Positions 26,370-34,948 of a stretch of DNA of 64,000 bases are shown in pieces. Source of the stretch: Sinorhizobium terangae. GTDB lineage: Bacteria; Pseudomonadota; Alphaproteobacteria; Rhizobiales; Rhizobiaceae. Under the pieces are notes generated by a model that searched no databases, had not been told where the DNA came from, and saw nothing but the letters and a program-made list of their open reading frames with translations. Both the position numbers and the translations under genes were made by a program. Position 1 is the first letter of the stretch. Each line of letters starts with the position of its first letter. The stretch lies in assembly GCF_009601505.1 (NCBI RefSeq), contig NZ_WITC01000061.1, positions 169,531 through 233,530 of the forward strand, written 5' to 3'.

Positions 26370-26543
26370 ATGGTGATGGACTATCTTTGGCTAGTGGTAA
26401 CAGCGGGCGGGGCTTTTGCTCTTGGGGCCGCTCTCGTCTACGTGGTCATGCGGCAGAGGCCGCTTCCACCGGCTGTTAAGGAAGCACAGGATCGGAAGGT
26501 CCGTAAGCTCTACGAGGAATCGCAGGAAGATCGGTCCCAATGA
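26370..26543 (+). CDS. Small single-pass membrane protein
   Basis: A 57-residue protein: MVMDYLWLV starts a membrane helix (about 5-27, ending YVVMR), followed by a charged tail with QDRKVRKLYEESQEDRSQ. ATG 26370 has a GAGGAGG site and an exact stress promoter just upstream, which strongly supports such a short gene. Function unknown. Confidence 0.75.
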   Translation: MVMDYLWLVVTAGGAFALGAALVYVVMRQRPLPPAVKEAQDRKVRKLYEESQEDRSQ

Positions 26544-26750
26544 GCCCTCTCTCGATTGGCTGTCTCGTCGCAGCGGTTCGAGATGAACGCGTAACCTTCG
26601 CGAAGCAGCGCCAGCGTGCTGTCGAGCGATGATGTCTGCGGGATGGGCTTCACTTTCTGCCAGCCGCCTTCTGTGGCCGAACTTTTCGGCGTTGCCGATG
26701 TTCCCTGCCTGAGATTGGCTACTGTTGCAGAGTGCGCCGCCGACACTGTC

Positions 26751-26775
26751 GGAACAAACGAAGTGCAAGCCGGTT
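26751..26775 (+). promoter_or_regulatory. EcfG/RpoE2-type promoter, exact match
   Basis: GGAAC (26751-26755), 16 bases, GGTT (26772-26775), 28 bases before the start of the 111-residue gene. Confidence 0.75.
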
Positions 26776-26802
26776 GTTCTGCTGCGGTAGAAAGGAGCGA
26801 TC

Positions 26803-27138
26803 ATGTCCAAACTGCCTGAGAGCAATCCTGCGCAGGTGCGCGGCGATATCCAGCACGGGCGGACAGGAGACAAGAAGCGCGGCTTCGATCCTTCGGCGGC
26901 ACCGTTGGAAACGGACGACGAGGCAGCCGGCATGCCCCTGACGCCGGACGCGGCGGGAACAGCGAGAACCGGACAGCGGCCGAACGGGCGGCCTGACACT
27001 TCCACGGAGTACGGAGACGCCATGCGTCCCCTGCCCGCTGCCGAGCGAGGCCAATTGCCGAACTATCGTCTGGTCCTCCTGATAGCAGGCATTGTCGTCA
27101 TAGCCGGTGTGCTTGCTCTCGCGATCGGCGCCGGGTGA
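26803..27138 (+). CDS. Tail-anchored hypothetical protein
   Basis: A 111-residue protein with a hydrophilic, proline- and glycine-rich, probably disordered N-terminus and one C-terminal membrane helix (LVLLIAGIVVIAGVLALAIG, about 90-109). It should sit in the inner membrane with nearly all residues on one side. ATG 26803 has AAAGGAG. Preceded by an exact stress promoter; the next small gene starts 80 bases downstream. Confidence 0.75.
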   Translation: MSKLPESNPAQVRGDIQHGRTGDKKRGFDPSAAPLETDDEAAGMPLTPDAAGTARTGQRPNGRPDTSTEYGDAMRPLPAAERGQLPNYRLVLLIAGIVVIAGVLALAIGAG

Positions 27139-27217
27139 CGGCAAGGTCGAACGGCCGCGCGGAGAAAATGCTCCCGTTGCCGCACAACCAACTCAAGGCA
27201 AGCGGAGGAGTTTTCGA

Positions 27218-27409
27218 ATGCCTGATCGCCACAACGACAGAAGCAATCCGCTATCGAGGCTGGCAGCCCAGGAAGAAGCCCTCTATCTGCGCCGTTCGTC
27301 GACCCGTTTTCTCGAGTGCGCCATTCACCTCTGCGTGACCCACATGACGCTCAGCGAAGTGGCCGAACTGCTTGAGCAGGAGGCCAAACAGCTTCGGCAG
27401 CACGGGTGA
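27218..27409 (+). CDS. Small hypothetical protein
   Basis: A 63-residue soluble helical protein (MPDRHNDRSNPLSRLAAQEE, then TLSEVAELLEQEAKQLRQ) with a good GGAGGAG site before ATG 27218. It probably shares the stress promoter at 26751. No family is recognised. Confidence 0.62.
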   Translation: MPDRHNDRSNPLSRLAAQEEALYLRRSSTRFLECAIHLCVTHMTLSEVAELLEQEAKQLRQHG

Positions 27410-27519
27410 GTTCGCTTCGAAGAATCCGCCAGCCGGGAGTAATTCAGCATAAGTATGCAGGTTTCCCGTCCGCCTTGCGCTATGTCCCGGATCTTCGCTG
27501 TTCCAGCGTGTGAAACAAT

Positions 27520-28278
27520 CTAAAGAGCGCCGACGCGTGGAACGGTTTCGTTCATGTACGGACGCTGCCCTCGCCGCACGAGATAGACCTCCCGTTCGGG
27601 ATTGGCTTCGATGAGGAAGCCGGAACTGCGAAGCATCGCTTCCACACCAGCCCTGTTCGGAATGAACCAATTTGTAGGATCGTTCGAGAAACGGTGTTCG
27701 ACAAAGAACAGCTTGGGATAGTCGGGGCGATTGAAGACCTGCCACTCCTGAAAATTGTAGTCTTCCTCCACCGGCCCCACAGCATCCGCGCCGCGCTGCA
27801 TGCACTGGAAGAGCATCTCCTCGCCGACGACGTGCTCGTAGAGAAGGTCGAGAGCCAGCAGCGGATAGCGGAGATGGTAGAGAACACCCATAAAGAGAAC
27901 CAGATCGAATTTCTCGCGCAATTGAGCGACGTCGTAGACCGACATCAGCCTGTATTCGATGTCGATCCCGTTCTGTGTGGCCGCGAATTTCGCTTGCCGC
28001 AAATAGTGAGGATCCGAATCGATGCCGACCACGCGGCCGGCATTGCGGCGCTTCATTTCCTGCGCGTAGAACCCCGCATTGCAACCGATGTCGAGGACAC
28101 TCCTGCCTTCGAGATCATCCGGAACGATATGTTTGAAAGCCTTCCATTTGATCGCGGGATAATCTCCGAGAAAGTGGTCGGGCGATGTCTCGACGCCCCT
28201 GATCCGCATGTTGTGAAACCAGGGCCCCAACGCTGCGATCTGATCCTCGATGGTCATGCAGTCTTGCATCTGGGCCAT
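27520..28278 (-). CDS. SAM-dependent methyltransferase of the glycan operon
   Basis: A 252-residue class I methyltransferase with motif I VLDIGCNAGFYAQEM, motif II VVGIDSDPHYLRQAK and motif IV FDLVLFMGVLYHL. It resembles the Rta_06860-type (TIGR04290) methyltransferases found in glycan gene clusters; this is from memory and not checked. ATG 28278 lies three bases past the stop of the preceding epimerase gene (a TTG at 28284 is possible). Last gene of the eight-gene operon, so it probably methylates a sugar or glycan product. Confidence 0.85.
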   Translation of the reverse strand: MAQMQDCMTIEDQIAALGPWFHNMRIRGVETSPDHFLGDYPAIKWKAFKHIVPDDLEGRSVLDIGCNAGFYAQEMKRRNAGRVVGIDSDPHYLRQAKFAATQNGIDIEYRLMSVYDVAQLREKFDLVLFMGVLYHLRYPLLALDLLYEHVVGEEMLFQCMQRGADAVGPVEEDYNFQEWQVFNRPDYPKLFFVEHRFSNDPTNWFIPNRAGVEAMLRSSGFLIEANPEREVYLVRRGQRPYMNETVPRVGAL

Positions 28279-28280
28279 GA

Positions 28281-29321
28281 TCAAAGATCCTGTGAGAGGA
28301 CAGGTTGTTGCGGACGGCGGCGAGTGCGACCTGGACGGCGCGCGGCGCGCTGCTTCGCGAGCGTCGTCTGGAACCAGGCAATCGTATGTGACAGCCCGTC
28401 GTGCAGCGCCACTTTCGGTTGCCAGCCAAGCAGCGTTCTGGCCCTCGCGATATCCGGTCGGCGGCGCTGCGGGTCGTCCGGAGGCAAGGGCGCATGGACG
28501 ATTGTCGAGGCGCTCGCGACCTTAGACAACACCAGTTCGGCCAGCTCGCTGACCGTAAACTCCCCTGGATTTCCAAGGTTTATCGGAACACCCGGATTAG
28601 GCTGGCAATTCATCAGCTTGATCAATCCTTCGACGAGGTCGGATACATAGCAGAACGAGCGCGTCTGCTCACCGCTGCCATATACCGTGAGCGGCTCGTT
28701 TTTCAGCGCCTGGACTATGAAGTTCGAGACGATCCGGCCGTCATTGGGCTGCATATACGGACCGTAGGTATTGAAGATCCGAGCAACACGCACGTCCACG
28801 CTTCCGACCCTCAGATTGTCGAAGCACAAAGCCTCCGCCGCGCGCTTGCCTTCGTCATAGCATGCCCGCGGCCCGGTGCAGTTGACGTGCCCCCAGTAGT
28901 CCTCCTGCTGCGGGTGCTCCTCGGGATCGCCGTAGATCTCGCTCGTGGACGCCTGAAGGAAGACGGCTGCATGCCGCTCGGCGAGCCGTAGGAGGTTGCC
29001 CGTTCCCGTCACGCTGGTCATCATCGTGTGGATCGGATCAGCCTGATATGACGGCGGCGAGGCGGGGCATGCCAGGTTATAGATTTGGTCGAGCGGCTCA
29101 TCGACCGCGATATCGTCGCAGATATCCTGCTCGATTACCGTGAAATAGGGATTTCCGTTGAGACTGCGCACATTGGCAGGGGAACCAGTGAGATAGTTGT
29201 CGAGGCAGATCACCCGATTGCCGGCGTCCAGAAGCGCTGAACAGAGATGGGATCCGACAAAACCGGCCCCGCCGGCGACGAGGATGACCTTTCCTCGACG
29301 TGCTCGGTTTCTTCTTGCCAT
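28281..29321 (-). CDS. UDP-glucuronate decarboxylase-like (UDP-xylose synthase) SDR
   Basis: A 346-residue extended SDR. The NAD-binding GGAGFVGSHLC is near residue 18; the catalytic YDEGKRAAEAL (YxxxK) follows TGPRACYD, a sequence typical of UDP-xylose synthases, as are DNYLTGSPANV and IARIFNTYGPYMQPNDGR. These convert UDP-glucuronate to UDP-xylose. ATG 29321 has an AAGGAG site. It lies between a CgeB-type glycosyltransferase and the methyltransferase. Confidence 0.85.
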   Translation of the reverse strand: MARRNRARRGKVILVAGGAGFVGSHLCSALLDAGNRVICLDNYLTGSPANVRSLNGNPYFTVIEQDICDDIAVDEPLDQIYNLACPASPPSYQADPIHTMMTSVTGTGNLLRLAERHAAVFLQASTSEIYGDPEEHPQQEDYWGHVNCTGPRACYDEGKRAAEALCFDNLRVGSVDVRVARIFNTYGPYMQPNDGRIVSNFIVQALKNEPLTVYGSGEQTRSFCYVSDLVEGLIKLMNCQPNPGVPINLGNPGEFTVSELAELVLSKVASASTIVHAPLPPDDPQRRRPDIARARTLLGWQPKVALHDGLSHTIAWFQTTLAKQRAARRPGRTRRRPQQPVLSQDL

Positions 29322-29341
29322 GGGCCGTTCTCCTTTCGGTG

Positions 29342-30460
29342 TTAGACAGGAAATCTCCGTTCGGAGTGTCTCGTGGCGAGATTGGTTTTGGGTGCGACGG
29401 TTTCTATTGCTTCCACAAAGGTCGTGGCGCGAGCCGCTGCGCTGTGCGCCTGCACGACGCGCTGATGAGCACAATCGGCATACGCCTGGCGCTGTTGTTC
29501 TGTGAGGTGCGTCAGTGCCACGACGACATCGCGGCTGTCCTGTGCGATGACGACAGCCTCTCCTGGCGGATAGAAGCTGTCGATGCCTTCCCACCAATCG
29601 CTGATCAAGGGCGTCCGGCACGCGGCCGCCTCGAAGAGCCGGACGCTCGGGGACCAACCGGCCACCACCATGTCGGCACGTGTTATGTTCAGGGTGAACC
29701 GCTGGCGGCTGTAGAATTCAGCGTGCTCGGAAGGCGCCAGGTGCTCGATACGCACCACATTCTCCGGCCAGCGGGTGTCAGCGGGATAGCTTGGTCCTGC
29801 AACGACAAAGCGCATCTCCGGCAATTGCCGCGCGGGTTCGAACAACAGACGTTCGAGAGTCGGCTGCCTATCACGGCTGAACGTGCCGAGGTAGCCAAGG
29901 TCCCATTCCCTTGGCGCGCCGGTGTTGCGATAGAGGTCGAGATCGACGGCGCAGTAGAGTGCCACCGGGCGTCTCGCGGCAAACTCGCCTCGCAGCCGAT
30001 CGAGCGTCCTGCCACCGGAAAAGGAAAAGTAGAGATCGAAGCGCGGAACCTGCCGACGGGCGAGATATTCCTCGTCGCCGCCGGCGAGCTTGGAGAGCGT
30101 CACGGGCGTGTCGATGTCGTAGAAACACAATCGCTTGGGGGCGAGATCGACAACGGCGTCGATGAGTTCCACCCCTTCCGGCACATAAGACCCGATGACG
30201 ACGGCATCAGCCCCGGCCAGCGTGCCAGCATGCCGCGCGAGCAGTTCGTCGATGCTCCTATAGAGGACGAGGTCGCAAAAGTCCGGCGCAACCAGGTCGC
30301 GATGGCGGGCGTACCACGGTACGTCCCGTTCCAGGAAGGTCACTTTGTGCCCGGCTGCGTGGACACCGCGAAGCAATGCCCGATAGGTGGTCGCATGACC
30401 GTTGCCCCAGGACGAGGACAGCGAGAGGCCGAGGACGACGATATCGAGCGGACGGTTCAT
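29342..30460 (-). CDS. CgeB-type glycosyltransferase (third of three)
   Basis: A 372-residue GT-B-fold enzyme like CgeB/Glyco_trans_1 proteins. The N-terminal LGLSLSSSWGNGHATTYR and C-terminal VRLFEAAACRTPLISDWWEGID (the nucleotide-sugar-binding Glu region) are shared with the adjacent gene at 30457-31545, indicating tandem duplication. The start overlaps the upstream gene's stop by four bases (ATGA). Donor and acceptor unknown. Confidence 0.87.
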   Translation of the reverse strand: MNRPLDIVVLGLSLSSSWGNGHATTYRALLRGVHAAGHKVTFLERDVPWYARHRDLVAPDFCDLVLYRSIDELLARHAGTLAGADAVVIGSYVPEGVELIDAVVDLAPKRLCFYDIDTPVTLSKLAGGDEEYLARRQVPRFDLYFSFSGGRTLDRLRGEFAARRPVALYCAVDLDLYRNTGAPREWDLGYLGTFSRDRQPTLERLLFEPARQLPEMRFVVAGPSYPADTRWPENVVRIEHLAPSEHAEFYSRQRFTLNITRADMVVAGWSPSVRLFEAAACRTPLISDWWEGIDSFYPPGEAVVIAQDSRDVVVALTHLTEQQRQAYADCAHQRVVQAHSAAARATTFVEAIETVAPKTNLATRHSERRFPV

Positions 30461-31545
30461 TCGGCTGCCTCCATCTGGCGTGCCCGATTCCGCAAAACAC
30501 GGTCCACTTCCTCGGCGCGATGCGCATAGGTGTGCTCGGCGAGCACGCGACCAAGCGCCCGCTTGCCGATCTCTTTGGCGCCGGCGGGCGTAAGCATGCG
30601 CATCAGTTCGGCGACGTCCTGTCCGTCTCTGGCGACCAGCACTTCCTCTCCGGGTGTAAGGAAGAGTTCGATGCCTTCCCATGCGTCGGTGATCAGGCAG
30701 GCGCCCGCCCCTGCCGCCTCGAAGACGCGGGTCGCCGGCGAGAAGCCATTCTCTGCCATGCTTGCGCGCGAAATGTTCAGGACGGCAGTCGGCGTCGCGT
30801 TGAACGCGTTGTGATCGGCGGTAGGAACGTGGCCTATGTAACTGACATTCTGAGGCAAGGGCTTGTCGTCCCAGCCGGCTCCGCCTAGCAGGAACCGCCG
30901 ATCTCCGACCTTGCCAGCGGGATCGAGGAAGAAGGCTTCCACCCGCGTCTCCCGATCCGGCAAGCGGTTGCCGAGGAAGGCAAGATCAGCAGCAAAACGC
31001 GGATCCGCGGGTACGGGGTGATGAGTCTCGGGATCGACGGCATTGTAGATGGGGACGCAGTCCCTGGCACCGATGGCACGATAGGACTCGACCACAGGAT
31101 CGCCGCCGCCATAGGTCAGCACGAGATCCAGCGACGAAAGCGCGCGCCGGAGAGGATGATCGGGCGCGACCCTCAACTCCGCAAGTGTGGCGGGTGCATC
31201 GACGTCCCAGAAAATCTTCAGCGCAGCCGAATTTGCCGACCCCATAATCTCCGCGAGCAGCAGGTCGTCCTCGAAGCCGACACCGCTTGCCTTGACAACG
31301 ACATCGGCATCGACGGCTTCCGCCGCGACACGCTTCAATGCCGCGACGGTTCCCTGATAAACCACAACCCTGCACCAGTCCGGCACCTCGATATCGCGGT
31401 ATTTCTGCCTGTCGTAGACGTCCGGCTCATAAAAAGTGATTTCATACCCGCGCGCCGCAAGCGCACGAAGCAACCCGCGATAGTAAGTTGCCGCACCGTT
31501 CCAATAGGCCGAAAGGAGGCTCGATCCATAAAAAGCGACCCTCAT
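30457..31545 (-). CDS. CgeB-type glycosyltransferase (second of three)
   Basis: A 362-residue GT-B-fold glycosyltransferase. MRVAFYGSSLLSAYWNGAATY opens the acceptor domain, and TRVFEAAGAGACLITDAWEG marks the donor site near the C-terminus. It is clearly related to its downstream neighbour and less closely to the gene at 31542. Both ends overlap neighbours as ATGA, so translation is coupled. Confidence 0.87.
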   Translation of the reverse strand: MRVAFYGSSLLSAYWNGAATYYRGLLRALAARGYEITFYEPDVYDRQKYRDIEVPDWCRVVVYQGTVAALKRVAAEAVDADVVVKASGVGFEDDLLLAEIMGSANSAALKIFWDVDAPATLAELRVAPDHPLRRALSSLDLVLTYGGGDPVVESYRAIGARDCVPIYNAVDPETHHPVPADPRFAADLAFLGNRLPDRETRVEAFFLDPAGKVGDRRFLLGGAGWDDKPLPQNVSYIGHVPTADHNAFNATPTAVLNISRASMAENGFSPATRVFEAAGAGACLITDAWEGIELFLTPGEEVLVARDGQDVAELMRMLTPAGAKEIGKRALGRVLAEHTYAHRAEEVDRVLRNRARQMEAAE

Positions 31546-32675
31546 ATCGCGACCTCCCTTGATGTGATGCGATCGTCCTCGGCCTTTTTCGGCCGGTACA
31601 AAGCAACGATGTCGAGAAGTTCGTCGACGCGATGGCCGCAGGTATGGCGTGCCCGGATCGTTGCCAAGCCGGAGGCGGCCAGTTCCTGTGCGAAGGCTGG
31701 CTCTGAGAGCACCTGGCGCAGCAGGCGGGTCATTTCCTTGCCGTTGCCGGCAAAAAGGAAATCGGTGCCGGGGCGGAAGAGACCTTCGACATCGTTCCAT
31801 GGCGCCGAGATCAGCGGAATGCCGCAGGCAAGCGCTTCGAAGACCCGGATGGTCGGTATGCCCGGCAAGGCTTCGACATAGGGCCGCCGGGGAATATGCA
31901 CTGTCGCCCGATGCTGTGCGAAAGCCCAGGGAACGGCAGCGTTCGCGAGCCAGCCGCCATAGTCTATTCGGGCCGCACGTAACGCCTTGCGCGCGGCGTC
32001 GGGATATCTCACGCCCCGCACGGTTGCCGTAAGCTTCAGTTGTCGCGCAGGCTCGATGAGGAAGGACGAGAGCTCGGCGCTGCGCTCATCATCGCCCCAA
32101 TTACCGATCCAGACGAGATCGCCTTTCTTGTCGGCGTGCGGAATTGGATGGAACAGTGACGTGTCGGCGGCTTCATGCCAGGTGAAGACGTGTCTTCCCC
32201 AGCCCGCGCTGAGATACCGTTCGCGGAGCGCCTCGCCGAAGGCCAGGACAAAGTCGTATCCGGAAAGGTCGAGCCGGGCGACAGCGTGCTTGGCGGTGAC
32301 CGCGCGATGATGTGTATCGTGAAAGGCGAGCGTGAAGCTGCCGCCCGCGTGACGGATGCGGCCGAGCCCGGCGATCAGCTCGGGATCTGACCATTCATGC
32401 ACGACGACCAGATCGGCCTCGCTGACAACAGACTCGTGGTCGAAATCGGCGCCATAGATCTCGACGCGCAGATCGGGAAAGTGCTTGCGGAACGCTACAA
32501 TCGGCCCGACACCCTGATCCGCGATCAGGTTGAGGCGGCTCCAGGAATCGCGCGGTTCGAGCGCCAGCGCCTCGTGACCCCGTTGCAGCAGTTCCCGCAT
32601 GACACCACGCAGGAAGTGGGCGTTGCCGTGGTTCCAATCGGAAACAAGTGAATGGGTGTAGAAGACAAATCGCAT
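31542..32675 (-). CDS. CgeB-type glycosyltransferase (first of three)
   Basis: A 377-residue GT-B-fold protein beginning MRFVFYTHSLVSDWNHGNAH. The conserved donor-site block TIRVFEALACGIPLISAPW is near residues 278-297. It belongs to the same broad group as the two following genes but is more diverged. Start ATG 32675 lies three bases after the GT4 gene's stop. Confidence 0.85.
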   Translation of the reverse strand: MRFVFYTHSLVSDWNHGNAHFLRGVMRELLQRGHEALALEPRDSWSRLNLIADQGVGPIVAFRKHFPDLRVEIYGADFDHESVVSEADLVVVHEWSDPELIAGLGRIRHAGGSFTLAFHDTHHRAVTAKHAVARLDLSGYDFVLAFGEALRERYLSAGWGRHVFTWHEAADTSLFHPIPHADKKGDLVWIGNWGDDERSAELSSFLIEPARQLKLTATVRGVRYPDAARKALRAARIDYGGWLANAAVPWAFAQHRATVHIPRRPYVEALPGIPTIRVFEALACGIPLISAPWNDVEGLFRPGTDFLFAGNGKEMTRLLRQVLSEPAFAQELAASGLATIRARHTCGHRVDELLDIVALYRPKKAEDDRITSREVAI

Positions 32676-32678
32676 CGG

Positions 32679-33830
32679 TCACTCCGCAGCCGTCAATCGA
32701 GGAGATCCGCGCATGGCTTGCCGGTAGGCGGCAAGCACCGCGTCGCGATGGGCTTCGATGGAGAAGTCGCTCGACCGCAGTCGTGCCCGCTGCCCGAGCT
32801 CGGCCCTCAGTACCGCATCCTCCGCCAAAGCGTTTACCGTATTCGCGATGGCAACCGGATCACCAGGATCGGCAAACATGGCAGCGCCGTCCCAAAGCTC
32901 GCGATAGGTGTCGATGTCTGCAAGCACCAAGGCTGCGCCGGCGCACGCCGCCTCCAGCGCAACAAGTCCGAACGGTTCGTAAATCGACGGTGAGACGACG
33001 ATCGCGGCTTTCGACATCAATGCCAAGGTCTGATCGTGACTGAGTTCTCCGCGATAATCGGCGTGTTGAATCGCCAAACGCTCGCGGTTTGGGCCATCGC
33101 ATGCCCCGGCCATCAGTACCGGCCAGCGGATATACGCAGCCGCCTGGTCCAGCACCGCGCCATTTTTGCCCTCGTCCCACCACCGGCCTGCGGCAAAAAC
33201 AAAATTCTGCTTGGGCATGACAGGATACGAGTTTCGGCTGCCATTATGGACGACCTTGAGATTGTCGATCTGGCCATAGCAGCGCACGAGGCCCGCAGCA
33301 TGGCTGGAACTCGGGGCCAGAACCACGTCGGCGCGGTCGAAGCCCACCCGGTTCAGCCGTTTTTGCCAAAACCACTCCCGCGGCAAACCGGAAGCACGCA
33401 CGGTATCGAACCAGGTGGCGACGCATGAATGCGAGACCACAACGACAGGCGTTTGCGCCGGAAGACCGGCCGCCTGCGAAGGCAGATTCAGATGCAGCAG
33501 ATCGACCGAATGCCGGAGCGAAAGTTCGGTCAGTAGGTCCGCCACCACATCGAGCTCACTTTCTTCGCCGGCCATCCAATCGAGCGGCGCAGCAAACCAT
33601 TCGAGCGTGCCGATGCGCGTAGCCTCGCGCCGCTGATGCGTGGAAGGCTCTGGGCCGAAGCCTATGAAAAGCGTTTCCACCCCAGCAGCTCGAATGGCAT
33701 CGGAGAGGTCCATGGCGTAGCGCCACACGCCGCCCACCGCATCGACGCTCATGATGATCCGCCGCGGCAGCCGACCGCCGGTGCCGTCATGACCGAGAGT
33801 GCGGAGGGCGGAACCGGCGCGATCGCTCAT
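32679..33830 (-). CDS. GT4-family glycosyltransferase
   Basis: A 383-residue GT-B retaining glycosyltransferase. The acceptor domain starts IIMSVDAVGGVWRYAMDL; the donor-site motif VSPSIYEPFGLVALEAACAG contains the EPFGxxxLE signature of family GT4. ATG 33830 overlaps the preceding epimerase stop (ATGA). It is unlike the three CgeB-type enzymes downstream, so the operon probably builds at least a two-linkage glycan. Confidence 0.9.
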   Translation of the reverse strand: MSDRAGSALRTLGHDGTGGRLPRRIIMSVDAVGGVWRYAMDLSDAIRAAGVETLFIGFGPEPSTHQRREATRIGTLEWFAAPLDWMAGEESELDVVADLLTELSLRHSVDLLHLNLPSQAAGLPAQTPVVVVSHSCVATWFDTVRASGLPREWFWQKRLNRVGFDRADVVLAPSSSHAAGLVRCYGQIDNLKVVHNGSRNSYPVMPKQNFVFAAGRWWDEGKNGAVLDQAAAYIRWPVLMAGACDGPNRERLAIQHADYRGELSHDQTLALMSKAAIVVSPSIYEPFGLVALEAACAGAALVLADIDTYRELWDGAAMFADPGDPVAIANTVNALAEDAVLRAELGQRARLRSSDFSIEAHRDAVLAAYRQAMRGSPRLTAAE

Positions 33831-34948
33831 GCGGTGATCCTCTTTGTTTGATCGCGGGCGCTGCGAACCCCGCCCCAATCTTCCAGAAGCCAGTCATGCA
33901 GATCGCGCAGTCCCGCGCGCCACGGCGTGCGAGCCTTCCAGCCGACCGCATCGGCAAGCGCGCGCGTATCGGCGACAAAAAACAGTTGGTCGCCAGCCCG
34001 CCAGTCGTGCTTCTCTGTCGAGAGCGGGCGGCCCACCAGGAGTTCGATCTCGCTGAGGACCTGGGAGATGCTGACGGCATTCTCCGGCCCGCCGCCGAGA
34101 TTGAAGGGCCGCCCACTGAGACGATCGATCGAGTTGAGAAGTGCTCGGTAGGCGGCGACCGCATCTCTGACATGGAGGATGTCACGGACCTGCTTTCCGT
34201 CGCCATAGATCGATATCGACTCACCCGCGAGCGCGCGAATGAGGAAATGCGCGACCCATCCCTGATCCTCGGTGCCGAACTGCCTTGGACCGTAGATGCA
34301 ACTCATCCGTAGCACGGCCGTCGGAAGCCCGAACGACCTCGCGTAGTCCAGCACGTATTGGTCCGCCACACCTTTCGAGCAGCCATAGGGAGTGCAGAAA
34401 TCGAGCGGCTGCGCCTCGCTGACGCCTTGGTTGCGCAACGCCCGGTCAGTGGGCAGATGTCGTGCCCCGATCTCGTTCAACTGCAGGTGCGCCAGCGCGC
34501 CGTATACCTTGTTGCTGCTGGCGAAAATGACAGGCGCCCGGCACCCGGCCATACGCGCGGCTTCGAGCACATTGAGCGTGCCGCGCGCATTCGTCTCGAA
34601 ATCGTCGATCGGCTGCTGCAGGCTGGTCGTCACGGCTGTCTGTGCCGCGAGATGAAAGACCGCCTTGGCATCCTTGAAGACCGGCTCTATTGCGGTGAAC
34701 TCGCGCACATCGGCGAGTACGGGGTGAACGGCGCCGCGGTAAGTGTCCACCAACCATTCAAGGTTTCGCTCGACGCCGGCGCGACTGAGGTTGTCGAGAA
34801 CGATCACTTCCTCGCCGTCCCGGAGGAAACTATCGGCGAGATTGCAGCCGACAAAGCCGCTGCCGCCCACCACGACGATTACTGTCGTCTTTCTGGAAAG
34901 GCTGGGTGTGGCCAGGCGAGCACGCCTGCCCTGAGAACCGGCGCTCAC
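33827..34948 (-). CDS. NAD-dependent NDP-sugar epimerase/dehydratase
   Basis: A 373-residue extended SDR resembling CDP-paratose 2-epimerases and related enzymes. VVVGGSGFVGCNLADSFL binds NAD; SSNKVYG supplies the Ser/Thr site and YGCSKGVADQY the YxxxK pair; MSCIYGPRQFGTEDQGWVAHF is typical of the subgroup. The start is GTG 34948, which overlaps the stop of the preceding gene as GTGA; the frame extends to 35110 with no better start. Confidence 0.85.
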   Translation of the reverse strand: MSAGSQGRRARLATPSLSRKTTVIVVVGGSGFVGCNLADSFLRDGEEVIVLDNLSRAGVERNLEWLVDTYRGAVHPVLADVREFTAIEPVFKDAKAVFHLAAQTAVTTSLQQPIDDFETNARGTLNVLEAARMAGCRAPVIFASSNKVYGALAHLQLNEIGARHLPTDRALRNQGVSEAQPLDFCTPYGCSKGVADQYVLDYARSFGLPTAVLRMSCIYGPRQFGTEDQGWVAHFLIRALAGESISIYGDGKQVRDILHVRDAVAAYRALLNSIDRLSGRPFNLGGGPENAVSISQVLSEIELLVGRPLSTEKHDWRAGDQLFFVADTRALADAVGWKARTPWRAGLRDLHDWLLEDWGGVRSARDQTKRITA

